In this document: in pieces, positions 38,686-48,775 of the stretch
Numbering within the stretch: the first letter of the stretch is position 1
How the letters are laid out: every line of letters begins with the position of its first letter
NCBI RefSeq assembly: GCF_002204795.1
Contig: NZ_NIXO01000007.1
Span: 1-64,000, forward strand
Origin: Pseudomonas sp. K2I15
GTDB taxonomy: Bacteria > Pseudomonadota > Gammaproteobacteria > Pseudomonadales > Pseudomonadaceae
Direction: 5' to 3'
Length of the DNA: 64,000 nucleotides
Made by a program: the position numbers and the translations under genes
The notes under the pieces: model-generated
Database searches by the model: none
What the model was told of the DNA's origin: nothing
The model's input: only the letters and a program-made list of their open reading frames with translations

Positions 38686-40365
38686 CTATCGTTCATGTAC
38701 ATAAGTGCCCGGTGCTGCTTCAGCCGCTGCGTACGTTTTATTGCCCAACGCCGTCGCAGCCTTCTTCAACTTGCCCGACCGCTCCGCCTGCCACGCCTGC
38801 CAGTGCAGCCACCACGAATCGGTGTGCTTGGTGGCATTCTCCTGCCAATCCAGGGCCTTGCCCGGCATTGTATCGCTGGTCTGATAGCGCGACTTGGGGT
38901 TGCCCGGCGGATTCAGGATGCTCTGGATATGCCCGCTGCTGGACAGCACAAACTCGACCTTGCCACCAAACAGCTGCGCCGACTTGTAGCATGACTGCCA
39001 CGGCGTGATGTGGTCGTTGGTGCCGGCCAGGGAATAGATATCGGCGGTGACCTGCTTCAGGTCGATCGGAGTGCCGCACACTTCCAGGGCATTGGCGCGT
39101 ATCAGCGGGTTGTTCTTGAACAGCTCGATCAGGTCGCCATGGAATGCAGCCGGCAAGCGGGTGGTGTCGTTGTTCCAGAACAGGATGTCGAACACCGGCG
39201 GTTCGTTGCCCAGCAGGTAGTTGTTGACCCAGTAATTCCAGATCAGATCATTGGGGCGCATCCAGGCAAACACTTTGGCCATGTCGCGGCCTTCCAGCAC
39301 ACCGGCCTGGTAGGAATGACGCTTGGCGGCTTCCAGGGTCTGCTCGTCGACGAACAGCGCCACCTGGGTGTCCAGGGTGGTGTCCAGCACACTCACCAGC
39401 AGGGTCAGGGCGTTGACCTTCTTCTCGCCCAGCGCCGCGTAGTGGCCCAGCAGGGCGGTGCAGGTGATGCCGCCGGAGCAGGCGCCGAGCATGTTGATGT
39501 CTTTGCTGCCGGTGATCGCGCTCACCACATCGACCGCTTCTTTGAGCGCCTCGATATAGGTCGACAGGCCCCACTCGCGCTGGGCCTTGGTCGGGTTACG
39601 CCAACTGACGATAAACGTCTGCTGGTTATTGCGCAGGCAGAAGCGCGCCAGGCTCTTGTCCGGGCTCAGGTCGAATACATAGAATTTGTTGATCTGCGGC
39701 GGCACCACCAGCAACGGGCGTTCGTACACCTGCTCGGTGATCGGTCGGTACTGGATCAGCTCCAGCACGTCGTTGCGAAACACCACGGCGCCTTCGGTGG
39801 TGCCCAGGCTTTTGCCCACTTCAAAGGCGCCCATGTTGACCTGGCTCGGCATGCCGCCGTTATGCACCATGTCCTTGGCCAGATGCGACAGGCCATCCAG
39901 CAGGCTTTTGCCGCCGGTCTCGAAGAAGCGTTTGACCGCCGCCGGGTTGGCCGCGCTATTGGTGGGCGCCATGGCTTCGGTCATCAGGTTGATGACGAAG
40001 TGGCCGCGGCTGATGTCGTGCTCCGACAGGTTGCTGTCGGCGATCCAGTCGTGCAGTTCCTTGCGCCACGCCAGATAGGTTTGCAGGTAGCGTTTGTAGA
40101 GCGGGTTCTGGCTCCACGCCGGGTCGTTGAAGCGACGGTCGTCGCTCTCGGGTGTCAGCTGTGATTTGCCGAACACGACGTTCTTCAACTCGACGCCAAA
40201 ATGCGCGACGTGCTTGACGCTGTGCAACGGTTGTTTGATGGCCTGGGTCAGCACCATCCGAGCGGATGCCAGTAAATCCTTTTTCCGTAACGCGATGATC
40301 GGGTTTAGCCCCAGGGTGTTTTCCGAGGCTTGGCGTTTCAAGTCATCGTTGTTCTTGTTACTCAT
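38686..40365 (-). CDS. phaC1: Class II poly(3-hydroxyalkanoate) polymerase PhaC1
   Basis: A 559-residue synthase for medium-chain PHA, starting MSNKNNDDLKRQASENTLG. The catalytic cysteine lies in GACSGG near residue 296, with the acid in AGTNDHITPW near 451 and the histidine in SSSGHIQSI near 479. It is the first gene of the pha operon. The codons just after the start form an A-rich AACAAGAACAA motif, a probable Hfq/Crc target. The 249-base gap upstream is the only room for the main operon promoter. Confidence 0.96.
   Translation of the reverse strand: MSNKNNDDLKRQASENTLGLNPIIALRKKDLLASARMVLTQAIKQPLHSVKHVAHFGVELKNVVFGKSQLTPESDDRRFNDPAWSQNPLYKRYLQTYLAWRKELHDWIADSNLSEHDISRGHFVINLMTEAMAPTNSAANPAAVKRFFETGGKSLLDGLSHLAKDMVHNGGMPSQVNMGAFEVGKSLGTTEGAVVFRNDVLELIQYRPITEQVYERPLLVVPPQINKFYVFDLSPDKSLARFCLRNNQQTFIVSWRNPTKAQREWGLSTYIEALKEAVDVVSAITGSKDINMLGACSGGITCTALLGHYAALGEKKVNALTLLVSVLDTTLDTQVALFVDEQTLEAAKRHSYQAGVLEGRDMAKVFAWMRPNDLIWNYWVNNYLLGNEPPVFDILFWNNDTTRLPAAFHGDLIELFKNNPLIRANALEVCGTPIDLKQVTADIYSLAGTNDHITPWQSCYKSAQLFGGKVEFVLSSSGHIQSILNPPGNPKSRYQTSDTMPGKALDWQENATKHTDSWWLHWQAWQAERSGKLKKAATALGNKTYAAAEAAPGTYVHER
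40349..40359 (-). promoter_or_regulatory. Candidate Hfq/Crc motif in the first codons of phaC1
   Basis: AACAAGAACAA on the coding strand (codons 3-6) holds overlapping AAnAAnAA matches five bases after the start codon. In P. putida, PHA synthesis is known to be held down by Crc through phaC1. Confidence 0.5.
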
Positions 40366-40536
40366 CTACGACGCTCCATTGTCCGACAGACGAGTACCGG
40401 GTACCGCTGTGTACCACTACTTGCCACACAGCACAGCCTGGTACTACTGCTCGGGTGACCGTTAATACCGCATCGTCAAATGCAGAGAACTTGCCAGTTC
40501 CATTGGTTACCCGAGTTTAATTTTTTTCGCAAGCGG

Positions 40537-40551
40537 GCCAATCGTTGGCCA
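40537..40551 (-). promoter_or_regulatory. Possible sigma-54-like element upstream of phaC1
   Basis: On the minus strand TGGCCAACGATTGGC has GG and GC ten bases apart, as in -24/-12 promoters, but the -12 part reads TGGC rather than TTGC. It lies about 170 bases before phaC1. It is a weak match, reported because nothing better was seen in the 40366-40614 gap. Confidence 0.2.
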
Positions 40552-40614
40552 CGACAGAGGGGCATTCAAGCAGATGGAATTAGAAAATGCCCACTAATGA
40601 GCAAAAGGCCTGAC

Positions 40615-40992
40615 TTAGAGCATCAGCCTGACGACCGACTGGCTCGGATCGCGGGTTTTTCCGGCGGCCTGAAGCTCGGCAAGATAATCCGCCCACAGCG
40701 CGTCCTGACGCACGGCAAGTTGATAGAGATAGTCCCAGGTGAACAATCCGCTGTCATGGCCGTCGTCGAAGGTCAATTTCAGTGCGTATTGGCCGGCGGG
40801 TTCGATCTTGCTCAAACCGACGTTGAGCTTGCCGAATTGCAGGATCGGTTTGCCGTGGCCCTGGACCTCGGCGGAAGGGGAGTGCACCCGCAGGAATTCG
40901 GCGGGCAACTGATAGACCTCGTCCGGGCCGTAGGTCAGGCCCAGGGTCTTGGAGGCTTTGTGCAGGTTGATGGCGGTAGGTAGTTTGGTCAT
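40615..40992 (-). CDS. DUF971 (gamma-butyrobetaine hydroxylase-like N-terminal) domain protein
   Basis: A 125-residue cytoplasmic protein of the DUF971 family. The motif LPAEFLRVHSPSAEVQGHG near residue 30 and the C-terminal GLFTWDYLYQLA near 82 are typical. In eukaryotes this fold is the N-terminal domain of gamma-butyrobetaine hydroxylase. The function in bacteria is unsettled; a link to iron-sulfur cluster handling has been suggested for relatives. It lies between hslU and phaC1 on the same strand. Confidence 0.85.
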   Translation of the reverse strand: MTKLPTAINLHKASKTLGLTYGPDEVYQLPAEFLRVHSPSAEVQGHGKPILQFGKLNVGLSKIEPAGQYALKLTFDDGHDSGLFTWDYLYQLAVRQDALWADYLAELQAAGKTRDPSQSVVRLML

Positions 40993-41037
40993 TTGGAGAA
41001 CCGCTCAAAGATGATCCTGAAGGAGCCGACATTTAAA

Positions 41038-41130
41038 ATGTGGGAGCGGGCTTGCTCGCGAATGCAGTCTGTCAGTCGCCGCAAATATTGACTGATAGAC
41101 CGCATTCGCGAGCAAGCCCGCTCCCACATT
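41038..41130. repeat. REPIN (family 1) between hslU and the DUF971 gene
   Basis: An inverted pair of family 1 arms. The loop carries the segment CAAATATTGACTGATAGACC, nearly the same as in the 43206-43297 copy, so these two REPINs are recent relatives. Confidence 0.9.
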
Positions 41131-41156
41131 AAAGCAGAGCGGTTCCTGCGTAAGAC

Positions 41157-42494
41157 CTACAGGATATAACGAGACAGATCTTCGTTCTGCGCCAATTCGC
41201 CCAGGTGGCTGTTGACGTAGTCGGCGTCGATCTTGATCGCCACTCCATTCTGCGCGCCCGCCATGTCGCCGGCACTGAAGGACACTTCCTCCAGCAGGCG
41301 CTCAAGCAGGGTGTGCAGGCGACGGGCACCGATGTTCTCGGTCTTCTCGTTGACCTGCCAGGCGATCTCGGCCAAACGCTTGATACCGTCCGGCAAAAAC
41401 TCTATCCCTAAGCCTTCGGTTTTCAGCAGTTCGCGGTATTGCTCGGTCAGCGACGCATGTGGCTCGCTGAGGATGCGTTCGAAGTCGCCCGGGGTCAGCG
41501 CTTTCAGCTCAACCCGAATCGGCAGGCGGCCTTGCAGCTCCGGCACCAGGTCGCTTGGCTTGCTCAGGTGGAACGCACCGGAAGCGATAAACAGGATGTG
41601 GTCGGTCTTGACCATGCCCAGCTTGGTGTTGACGGTGCAGCCTTCGATCAGCGGCAGCAGGTCGCGCTGCACGCCTTCGCGGGACACATCGACACCACCG
41701 GAGTTACCGCGCTTGGCGACCTTGTCGATCTCGTCGATAAACACGATGCCGTGTTGCTCGACGGCTTCCAGGGCCTTGGCCTTGAGTTCTTCCTCATTGA
41801 CCAGGCGCCCAGCCTCTTCGTCACGCACCAGTTTCAATGCGTCCTTGACCTTGAGCTTGCGGCTTTTCTTCTTGCCCTTGCCCATGTTGGCGAACAGGTT
41901 CTGCAACTGGCTGGTCATTTCTTCCATGCCAGGCGGCGCGGAGATGTCGACGCCTGCGACTTCGGCGACTTCGATCTCGATTTCCTTGTCGTCCAACTGG
42001 CCTTCACGCAGGCGCTTGCGGAACAGCTGACGGGTGTTGGAATCCGAGCTTGGCGCGGCGTCTTCGTTGAAACCCATGCGTGCCGGTGGCAGCAGGGCGT
42101 CGAGGATGCGTTCTTCGGCGGCGTCTTCGGCGCGATGGCTGACCTTGGTCATTTCCTGTTCGCGCAGCAGTTTCAGGGCGGCGTCGGCCAGGTCACGAAT
42201 GATCGACTCGACGTCACGGCCCACGTAGCCGACTTCGGTGAACTTGGTGGCTTCAACCTTGATGAACGGAGCGTTGGCCAGTTTGGCCAGGCGCCGGGCG
42301 ATTTCGGTTTTACCGACACCGGTCGGGCCGATCATCAGGATGTTCTTGGGGGTTACTTCAACGCGCAATTCTTCGGGCAGTTGCATCCGGCGCCAGCGGT
42401 TACGCAGGGCGATGGCAACGGCGCGCTTGGCATCGTCCTGGCCGATGATATGGCGATTGAGTTCATGGACGATTTCGCGGGGAGTCATGGACAT
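41157..42494 (-). CDS. hslU: ATP-dependent protease ATPase subunit HslU
   Basis: A 445-residue AAA+ unfoldase that feeds substrates to HslV. Walker A is [11 protein letters not shown] near residue 55, Walker B IVFIDEID near 250, the arginine finger region is GRLPIRVEL near 322, and the C-terminal NEDLSRYIL tail docks into HslV. The length is standard. It is 38 bases downstream of hslV. Confidence 0.97.
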   Translation of the reverse strand: MSMTPREIVHELNRHIIGQDDAKRAVAIALRNRWRRMQLPEELRVEVTPKNILMIGPTGVGKTEIARRLAKLANAPFIKVEATKFTEVGYVGRDVESIIRDLADAALKLLREQEMTKVSHRAEDAAEERILDALLPPARMGFNEDAAPSSDSNTRQLFRKRLREGQLDDKEIEIEVAEVAGVDISAPPGMEEMTSQLQNLFANMGKGKKKSRKLKVKDALKLVRDEEAGRLVNEEELKAKALEAVEQHGIVFIDEIDKVAKRGNSGGVDVSREGVQRDLLPLIEGCTVNTKLGMVKTDHILFIASGAFHLSKPSDLVPELQGRLPIRVELKALTPGDFERILSEPHASLTEQYRELLKTEGLGIEFLPDGIKRLAEIAWQVNEKTENIGARRLHTLLERLLEEVSFSAGDMAGAQNGVAIKIDADYVNSHLGELAQNEDLSRYIL

Positions 42495-42532
42495 AGTAAT
42501 TGGCGGTCCTCAAGCGGGAATAAGCCTGCGGC

Positions 42533-43063
42533 TTATTCGGCGAGGTCCTGCTCCTCAATGGTGAAGTTGTGGTTGGTGAAAACACAGATGTCGCCAGCGA
42601 TACCCAGGGCAGTCTCAACGATTTCCCGGGCCGACAGGTCGGTTTTCTTCAGCAGTGCGCTGGCGGCGGCCTGGGCATAGCCACCGCCGGAACCCATGGC
42701 GATCAGGCCTTCTTCGGGTTCAACCACGTCGCCGTTGCCGGTGATGATCAGGGAAGCGTCTTTGTTGGCGACGGCCAGCATGGCTTCCAGGCGGCTGAGG
42801 GAGCGGTCGGTGCGCCATTCTTTGGCGAGTTCGACGGCTGCCCGGACCAAGTGGCCCTGGTGCTTCTCAAGTTGGCCTTCAAAGCGCTCGAACAGGGTAA
42901 AGGCGTCAGCGGTGGCGCCGGCAAAACCGGCGAGGACCTGGCCGTGGTACAGGCGACGGACTTTTTTCGCGTTGCCTTTCATCACGGTATTGCCAAGTGA
43001 AACCTGGCCGTCGCCGCCCATGACGACTTTGCCGTGGCGGCGAACTGAAACGATGGTGGTCAA
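42533..43063 (-). CDS. hslV: ATP-dependent protease peptidase subunit HslV
   Basis: A 176-residue proteasome-like peptidase. The mature N-terminal threonine must directly follow the initiator. Only the TTG at 43063 (complement of 43061-43063) gives TTIVSVRR, so TTG is chosen although a longer frame opens upstream. [10 protein letters not shown] and GNAKKVRRL are family motifs near residues 18 and 30. It forms the HslVU complex with the next gene. Confidence 0.95.
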   Translation of the reverse strand: MTTIVSVRRHGKVVMGGDGQVSLGNTVMKGNAKKVRRLYHGQVLAGFAGATADAFTLFERFEGQLEKHQGHLVRAAVELAKEWRTDRSLSRLEAMLAVANKDASLIITGNGDVVEPEEGLIAMGSGGGYAQAAASALLKKTDLSAREIVETALGIAGDICVFTNHNFTIEEQDLAE

Positions 43064-43205
43064 GGGGAGAGTCTCCACGCTGCGGGGCGAAAATGCCCTG
43101 ATGGAACTCATATGGGGGTAGTGAGGGGGATTTCAACTGTAGGACGGGAGGGCGGACGAGTGGTGTTTATGTGTCGGACTCGGTCCTGAGAGCGATAAAA
43201 ATAAA

Positions 43206-43297
43206 ATGTGGGAGCGGGCTTGCTCGCGAATGCGGTGTATCAGTCGCCGGAAATATTGACTGATCTACCGCATTCGCGAGCAAGCCCGCTCCCACAT
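43206..43297. repeat. REPIN (family 1) between the SPOR gene and hslV
   Basis: An inverted pair of family 1 arms, with outer bases ATGTGGG and CCCACAT, and a loop shared with the copy at 41038-41130. Confidence 0.9.
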
Positions 43298-43319
43298 GGG
43301 TCCTGTTGTGTTCTCAGGA

Positions 43320-44024
43320 TCAGCGGCTTTGGCGTTGTTGTAACAACAGGTTGCTAAACCCGGCGCCCGCCAGTTGCTTCTGAGCCACGGTCAGCTGTTC
43401 ACGGTTGCTGAACGGCCCTACCAACACGCGATACCAGGTCGCATCTTTAACCGTCCCGGACTCCACCGTCACCGCCTGCCCCAGCAGAATAATCTGTGCC
43501 CGCACACGGTCGGCGTCCGCCTGTTTCGGGAACGAACCCGCCTGCAGGAAAAACTTGGTCACCGGCGCCGCCTTGGTGGTGGCAACCGGCGGCGGTGGCG
43601 GCGGGGTAATCCCGGCCAACGCAGCCTGGGCCCGGGCGGTGTCAATTTTCGCGGCTTCCGCCGGAGTCACCGGTGTGGTCGGTACAGGCTGCGGCGTCGG
43701 CAGGGTTTTCTCCGGCACGGCATCCGGCGGCACGATCACTTCCGATTCCGGCAGTAGCGTGTAGAAGTCGTACTTGGGCTTCACCGGCGCAGTCGGGCTA
43801 GGGACGGTCTTGTTTGCCTCGGCCATTTTCGTGGCCCTCTGTTGCTCTTGCTTGACCCGTTTGACGTCGTCGCCCTTGCCCGGGTCCAGCTTCATCAGGA
43901 ACACGACAAACGCGCCGACCGTCAGGCCGATGGCCATCCACAACCAGCCCGGGATAGGTTTCTTCGCCGGTGCCTGGTAGCGGCTGGCGCCGCGCTTGGG
44001 TGCAGGTTTTTTCTTGGCAGCCAA
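43320..44024 (-). CDS. SPOR-domain membrane protein (FtsN-like)
   Basis: A 234-residue protein with a basic cytoplasmic start (MAAKKKPAPKRG), one membrane helix at about residues 26-45 (GWLWMAIGLTVGAFVVFL), a proline-rich periplasmic linker and a C-terminal SPOR domain from about 155 (FFLQAGSFPKQADAD...TWYRVLVGPF). SPOR binds denuded septal peptidoglycan, so a role in division like FtsN is likely. It begins one base after the argS stop and is surely cotranscribed with argS. Confidence 0.88.
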   Translation of the reverse strand: MAAKKKPAPKRGASRYQAPAKKPIPGWLWMAIGLTVGAFVVFLMKLDPGKGDDVKRVKQEQQRATKMAEANKTVPSPTAPVKPKYDFYTLLPESEVIVPPDAVPEKTLPTPQPVPTTPVTPAEAAKIDTARAQAALAGITPPPPPPVATTKAAPVTKFFLQAGSFPKQADADRVRAQIILLGQAVTVESGTVKDATWYRVLVGPFSNREQLTVAQKQLAGAGFSNLLLQQRQSR

Positions 44025-44025
44025 C

Positions 44026-45762
44026 TTACATACGCTCCAGAGTTTCCAGGCCCAACAGCTCCAGGCCTTGCTTGAGGGTCCGTCCTGCCAGTGCGGCGAG
44101 GCGCAGGCGGCTCTGCTTTTGCGCTTCGTCGTCTGCGGTCAGGATCGGGCAGTTCTCGTAGAAGCTGGAGAACAAACCGGCGACTTCGTACAAATAGGTG
44201 CAGAGGATGTGCGGCGTGCCTTTTTCGCCAACGCTGTTCAGCACTTCGCCGAATTGCGCCAGTTTGGCGGCCAGCTCCTGCTCGTGTGGTGCCTCAAGGT
44301 TGATCTGGCCTTCGACTTCGCTGAAGTCCTTGCCCAGCTTGCGGAACACGCCGGCCACCCGGGTGTAGGCATACAGCAGGTACGGCGCGGTGTTGCCTTC
44401 GAAGTTCAGCATCAGCTCGAAGTTGAAGCTGTAGTCGCTGGTGCGGTGCTTGGACAGGTCGGCGTATTTTACCGCGCCAATTCCCACCACGCGGGCGATG
44501 TTGCGCAGGTCGGCTTCGGCCAGTTCCGGGTTCTTTTCCTTCACCAGGTTGTAGGCACGCTCCTGAGCTTCGTTCAGCAGGTCGATCAGCTTCACGGTGC
44601 CGCCGTCACGGGTCTTGAACGGGCGGCCGTCGGCGCCGTTCATGGTGCCGAAGCCCATGTGTTCCATGTGCATCGGGTGGGTCACGAAACCGGCGCGGCG
44701 CGCCACTTCGAACACTTGCTGGAAGTGCAGGGCCTGGCGCTGGTCAACAAAATACAGGGCGCGGTCGGCTTTCAGCACGCCGCTGCGGTAGCGCACGGCG
44801 GCCAGGTCGGTGGTGGCGTAGAGGTAGCCGCCATCGGCCTTGACGATGATCACCGGCAGCGGGTCGCCGTCGGCGGTCTTGAATTCTTCGAGGAACACGC
44901 ACTGCGCGCCGTTGCTCTCAACCAGCAGGCCCTTGGCCTTGAGGTCGTTGACCACGTTGATCAGGTCGTCGTTGTAGGCGCTTTCGCCCATCACGTCGGC
45001 CATCGTCAATTTGACGTTGAGCAGTTCGTAGATTTCCTGGCAGTGAGACAAGGAAATCTCGCGGAAGCGGCCCCACAGTTCCAGGCATTCGGCATCGCCG
45101 GCTTGCAGCTTGACCACCAGGCCACGGGCGCGGTCGGCGAACTCTTCGGATTCGTCAAAACGCTTCTTGGCGGCGCGGTAGAAGTTCTCCAGGTCCGACA
45201 GCTCGTTGCTGGTGATCGGATTTTCCTGCAGGTACGCCATCAGCATGCCGAACTGGGTGCCCCAGTCGCCCACGTGGTTCTGGCGGATCACGTCGTCGCC
45301 CAGGAACTCCAGGACCCGCGCCACGCCGTCGCCAATGATGGTGGAGCGCAGGTGGCCCACGTGCATTTCCTTGGCCAGGTTCGGTGCCGACAGGTCGATT
45401 GCCACGCGCTGCGCCGGACCAGCCTTGCGCACGCCGATCTTGGCGTCGGCCAGGGCGGCGTCCAGGCGCGAAGCCAGGGCCTGGGTGTTCTGGAAGAAGT
45501 TGATAAAGCCAGGGCCGGCGATTTCAGCCTTGGTGACCTGTGGGTCAGCTGGCAGCGCAGCGATGATTTTTTCTGCCAGGTCGCGTGGCTTCAGGCCGGC
45601 GGGCTTGGCCAGCATCATCGCGATGTTGCTGGCGAAATCACCGTGGGTCTTGTCGCGGGTATTTTCCACCTGGATCGCCGGCGTCAGGCCTTCAGGCACC
45701 ACACCTTCATTGACGAGTTGGGTGAGGGCTTGTTGGATCAGCTGGCGAATGGTGTCTTTCAT
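44026..45762 (-). CDS. argS: Arginyl-tRNA synthetase
   Basis: A 578-residue class I synthetase. The HIGH-type motif is HVGHLRST near residue 130, and the N-terminal Add-1 and C-terminal anticodon-binding domains are present. [20 protein letters not shown] near 455 is the DALR-domain entry. The ATG at 45762 after AAGAGA gives [13 protein letters not shown]; the longer upstream frame reads through a REPIN and is rejected. Confidence 0.97.
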   Translation of the reverse strand: MKDTIRQLIQQALTQLVNEGVVPEGLTPAIQVENTRDKTHGDFASNIAMMLAKPAGLKPRDLAEKIIAALPADPQVTKAEIAGPGFINFFQNTQALASRLDAALADAKIGVRKAGPAQRVAIDLSAPNLAKEMHVGHLRSTIIGDGVARVLEFLGDDVIRQNHVGDWGTQFGMLMAYLQENPITSNELSDLENFYRAAKKRFDESEEFADRARGLVVKLQAGDAECLELWGRFREISLSHCQEIYELLNVKLTMADVMGESAYNDDLINVVNDLKAKGLLVESNGAQCVFLEEFKTADGDPLPVIIVKADGGYLYATTDLAAVRYRSGVLKADRALYFVDQRQALHFQQVFEVARRAGFVTHPMHMEHMGFGTMNGADGRPFKTRDGGTVKLIDLLNEAQERAYNLVKEKNPELAEADLRNIARVVGIGAVKYADLSKHRTSDYSFNFELMLNFEGNTAPYLLYAYTRVAGVFRKLGKDFSEVEGQINLEAPHEQELAAKLAQFGEVLNSVGEKGTPHILCTYLYEVAGLFSSFYENCPILTADDEAQKQSRLRLAALAGRTLKQGLELLGLETLERM

Positions 45763-45876
45763 GGTGTTCTCTTTCGACCGCAAGCGGTGGCGCGCGATGC
45801 GCAGGTGGAAAAACTGGGCATTATCCGTGGCAAGGGCGGGCTTGCCAACCTTCGCTGGACCTTGACGGACGATTAA

Positions 45877-45973
45877 CCTGTGGCGAGGGAGCTTGCTCCC
45901 GCTGGGCTGCGCAACGGGCCTGTTTTTTGGGAGCGCTTCGCACTCCAGCGGGAGCAAGCTCCCTCGCCACAGG
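45877..45973. repeat. REPIN (family 2) between argS and priA
   Basis: Arms CCTGTGGCGAGGGAGCTTGCTCCCGC and the complement, with the inner part altered (CTGCGCAACGGGCCTG). It ends four bases before the priA stop and may be the 3' end of that message. Confidence 0.88.
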
Positions 45974-45976
45974 GGT

Positions 45977-48196
45977 TTAGTACAAATCTACCGGGTCTAC
46001 GTCCAGCGACCATCTTACCTGGCGACCGCTGGGCATTTGCTCCAGGGCAAGTAACCAGGTGCTTAATAAACGGTGCAGCGGGGCGCGGGCACTGGCTTGC
46101 AAGAGTAGCTGGGCGCGGTAACGACCGGCACGGCGCTCCATGGGCGCGGGCACCGGGCCGAGCAGTTCGATGCCGGTCAGACCCAGCTCGCCCAGCAAAC
46201 GTTCAGCCACGCTGCACGCCTCATCCAGGAAACCTTCGGCTTGCCCCGGTTTATGGGCTTCGGCCCGCAGCAGCGCCAAATGCGCAAACGGCGGCAAACC
46301 GGCCGAGCGACGTTCGCTCAAGGCCTGTTCTGCGAAGGCAAAGTAGCCTTGTTCTGTCAGTTGAATCAGCAGCGGATGGTCGGCCAGGTGCGTCTGGATG
46401 ATCACCTTGCCTGGCTCTTCGGCCCTCCCGGCGCGGCCTGCGACCTGCACGATAAGCTGCGCCATGCGCTCGCTGGCGCGAAAATCCCCGGAGAACAGCC
46501 CGCCGTCGGCATCCAGGATCGACACCAGGGTCACCCGTGGGAAGTGATGCCCTTTGGCAAGCATCTGCGTGCCCACCAAAATGCACGGCTGGCCCTTCTG
46601 GATGGTGGCGAACAGCTGATTCATCGCGTCCTTGCGCGAGGTGCTGTCACGGTCGACCCGCAGTACCGGGTAATCCGGGAACAGAATGCCCAGCCGTTCC
46701 TCGGCGCGCTCGGTGCCAGCGCCAACCGGGCGCAAGTCGACTTTGCCGCATTGCGGGCAGTGGCGCGGCACCCGCTCCACATGGCCGCAGTGATGGCAGC
46801 GCAACTCGCCGGAGCGTTGGTGCACGGTCATTCGCGCATCGCAGCGCTTGCACTCGGACATCCAGCCGCAGTCATGGCACAGCAAGGTGGGCGCAAAGCC
46901 CCGGCGGTTGAGGAACACCAACACTTGCTGGCCGGCGGCGAGGGTTTGCCCGATGGCTTGCTGCATCGGCCCGGAAATGCCGCTGTCCAGCGGGCGACTT
47001 TTCACATCCAGGCGCAGGAAGCGTGGCTGCTTGGCGCCGCCGGCACGCTCGTTGAGGCGCAGCAGGCCGTAGCGACCGGTGTAAGCGTTATGCAGGCTTT
47101 CGAGAGACGGCGTGGCCGAACCCAGCACAATCGGGATGTTTTCCTGGCGGGCCCGCACCAGCGCCAGGTCGCGGGCGTGGTAGCGCAGGCCTTCCTGCTG
47201 TTTATAGGAGCCGTCGTGCTCTTCGTCGATGATGATCAGCCCGGGATTTTTCATCGGGGTGAACAGCGCCGAGCGGGTACCAATAATAATGTCGGCCTCG
47301 CCGTCCCGGGCGGCGAGCCAGGACTCCAGGCGCTCGCGGTCGTTGACTGCCGAGTGCACCAAGGCGATGCGCGCGTTGAAGCGCTGCTCGAAACGCGCCA
47401 GGGTTTGCGGGCCGAGGTTGATCTCGGGGATCAACACCAAGGCCTGTTTGCCGGCTTCAAGGGTTTCGCGGATCAGTTGCAAATAGACTTCGGTCTTGCC
47501 GCTGCCGGTGACGCCGGCCAGCAGGAACGCGTGGAAACTGTCGAAGCCTGCGCGAATTGCCTCGTAGGCGGCGCGTTGTTCGGGGTTGAGCGGCAGCTCC
47601 GGCTGGGCCAGCCAGTGCTCGTGGCGCTCGCCGGGCGCGTGCTTGCGAATCTCCACCTGCACCAAGCCCTTGGCCAGCAGCAAATCCAGGCTGTCCTTGC
47701 TCAGCATCAGCTTGCTTAATAGCTGATGGGCGACGCCGTGGGGATGCTGGGCCAGTGTCGCCAGGGCTTCACGCTGGCGCGGGGCGCGGGCGATGCGCGG
47801 GTCGTCCATGCGCGCCCCTGGCACCATCGACCAGAAACGCTCTTGGCGCGCCTCGGCCAGTTCGCCCTGACGCAACAGCACCGGCAGCGCCCAGCTCAAG
47901 GTGTCGCCCAGGCTGTGCTGGTAATACTGCGAGGTCCACAGGCACAGCTTGAACAGCGCAGGCGGCAGCGGCGGCATGGTGTCGAGGATGGCCACGGCGG
48001 GCTTGAGCTTCTCGGCGGGTACTTCGCTGTGATCGGCGACTTCCACCAGAATGCCGATCATCTCCCGCCGGCCAAACGGCACCCGCACGCGCATGCCGGG
48101 CTGCAACTGCGACCGCAATACGCCAGCAGGTGCCCGATAATCGAACAGGCGGCGCAGGGGCGAGGGCAGGGCGAGGCGCAAAATGGCGTCGGGCAC
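45977..48196 (-). CDS. priA: Primosomal protein N' (replication restart helicase PriA)
   Basis: A 739-residue 3'-5' helicase that reloads the replisome at collapsed forks. Walker A is [10 protein letters not shown] near residue 229, the DEEH box is [13 protein letters not shown] near 330, and eight cysteines in four CxxC pairs (CHDCGW, CKRCDA, CHHCGH, CPQCG) near 445-485 bind two zincs. The start is GTG at 48196. The length is usual for the family. Confidence 0.97.
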   Translation of the reverse strand: MPDAILRLALPSPLRRLFDYRAPAGVLRSQLQPGMRVRVPFGRREMIGILVEVADHSEVPAEKLKPAVAILDTMPPLPPALFKLCLWTSQYYQHSLGDTLSWALPVLLRQGELAEARQERFWSMVPGARMDDPRIARAPRQREALATLAQHPHGVAHQLLSKLMLSKDSLDLLLAKGLVQVEIRKHAPGERHEHWLAQPELPLNPEQRAAYEAIRAGFDSFHAFLLAGVTGSGKTEVYLQLIRETLEAGKQALVLIPEINLGPQTLARFEQRFNARIALVHSAVNDRERLESWLAARDGEADIIIGTRSALFTPMKNPGLIIIDEEHDGSYKQQEGLRYHARDLALVRARQENIPIVLGSATPSLESLHNAYTGRYGLLRLNERAGGAKQPRFLRLDVKSRPLDSGISGPMQQAIGQTLAAGQQVLVFLNRRGFAPTLLCHDCGWMSECKRCDARMTVHQRSGELRCHHCGHVERVPRHCPQCGKVDLRPVGAGTERAEERLGILFPDYPVLRVDRDSTSRKDAMNQLFATIQKGQPCILVGTQMLAKGHHFPRVTLVSILDADGGLFSGDFRASERMAQLIVQVAGRAGRAEEPGKVIIQTHLADHPLLIQLTEQGYFAFAEQALSERRSAGLPPFAHLALLRAEAHKPGQAEGFLDEACSVAERLLGELGLTGIELLGPVPAPMERRAGRYRAQLLLQASARAPLHRLLSTWLLALEQMPSGRQVRWSLDVDPVDLY

Positions 48197-48266
48197 GCGG
48201 GGGTTCTCATATGACGGGCGGCGAAGAAGGGCGGGAGCCTAGCAGACCAGCGGTGGAGGTGTCCTG

Positions 48267-48355
48267 TGTGGGAGCGGGCTTGCTCGCGAAAACGGTGTAT
48301 CAGTGATAGATAGGGTGGCTGACCCGCCGCCTTCGCGAGCAAGCCCGCTCCCACA
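48267..48355. repeat. REPIN (family 1) between divergent priA and rpmE
   Basis: An inverted pair of family 1 arms. The gap 48197-48522 (326 bases) holds this element, the rpmE promoter at its right end and presumably the priA promoter at its left; no other structure was seen there. Confidence 0.9.
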
Positions 48356-48443
48356 AGGTGTTGGGCATGCCGCACTTTTCTGATGAAAGGCCGCTTTTCT
48401 GACCAGGCAGCAGCGGGGCAGCGCTTGCGCGTTTAAAAAGGTC

Positions 48444-48452
48444 TGGTAGAAT
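48444..48452 (+). promoter_or_regulatory. Extended -10 promoter of rpmE
   Basis: TGGTAGAAT fits the extended -10 form (TGnTATAAT). A weak -35 (TTGCGC, 48425-48430) lies 16 bases upstream of the TAGAAT. The distance to the rpmE ATG is about 70 bases, giving a plausible leader. Confidence 0.6.
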
Positions 48453-48522
48453 CCGCGGCCTAATTACGTGCGGTATTCAACAATAGTGTTGATTGGCGGC
48501 ACGCTAGCCTGAGGAATACACC

Positions 48523-48765
48523 ATGAAAGCCGATATCCACCCAAATTATGTTGCCATCGACGTTACCTGCAGCTGCGGTAACAAGTTCGAAACCCGTTCG
48601 ACTTTCGGCAAAGCGCTGCCAATCGACGTGTGCAACGAGTGCCACCCGTTCTACACCGGTAAGCAGAAGACTCTGGATATTGGCGGCCGTGTTGATCGCT
48701 TCAAGACCCGTTTCGGTGCTTTCGGCGCAGCTAAAACTGCTGCTCCAGCTCCAGAAGCTGAGTAA
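48523..48765 (+). CDS. rpmE: 50S ribosomal protein L31
   Basis: An 80-residue ribosomal protein starting [10 protein letters not shown]. The four zinc cysteines are at 16, 18, 37 and 40 (CSCG and [12 protein letters not shown]), so this is the zinc-binding form. The Ala/Pro-rich end (about residues 68-80) makes it slightly longer than the common 70-residue form. A terminator hairpin follows at 48808 inside the next gene. Confidence 0.97.
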   Translation: MKADIHPNYVAIDVTCSCGNKFETRSTFGKALPIDVCNECHPFYTGKQKTLDIGGRVDRFKTRFGAFGAAKTAAPAPEAE

Positions 48766-48775
48766 GGCGATCGGC

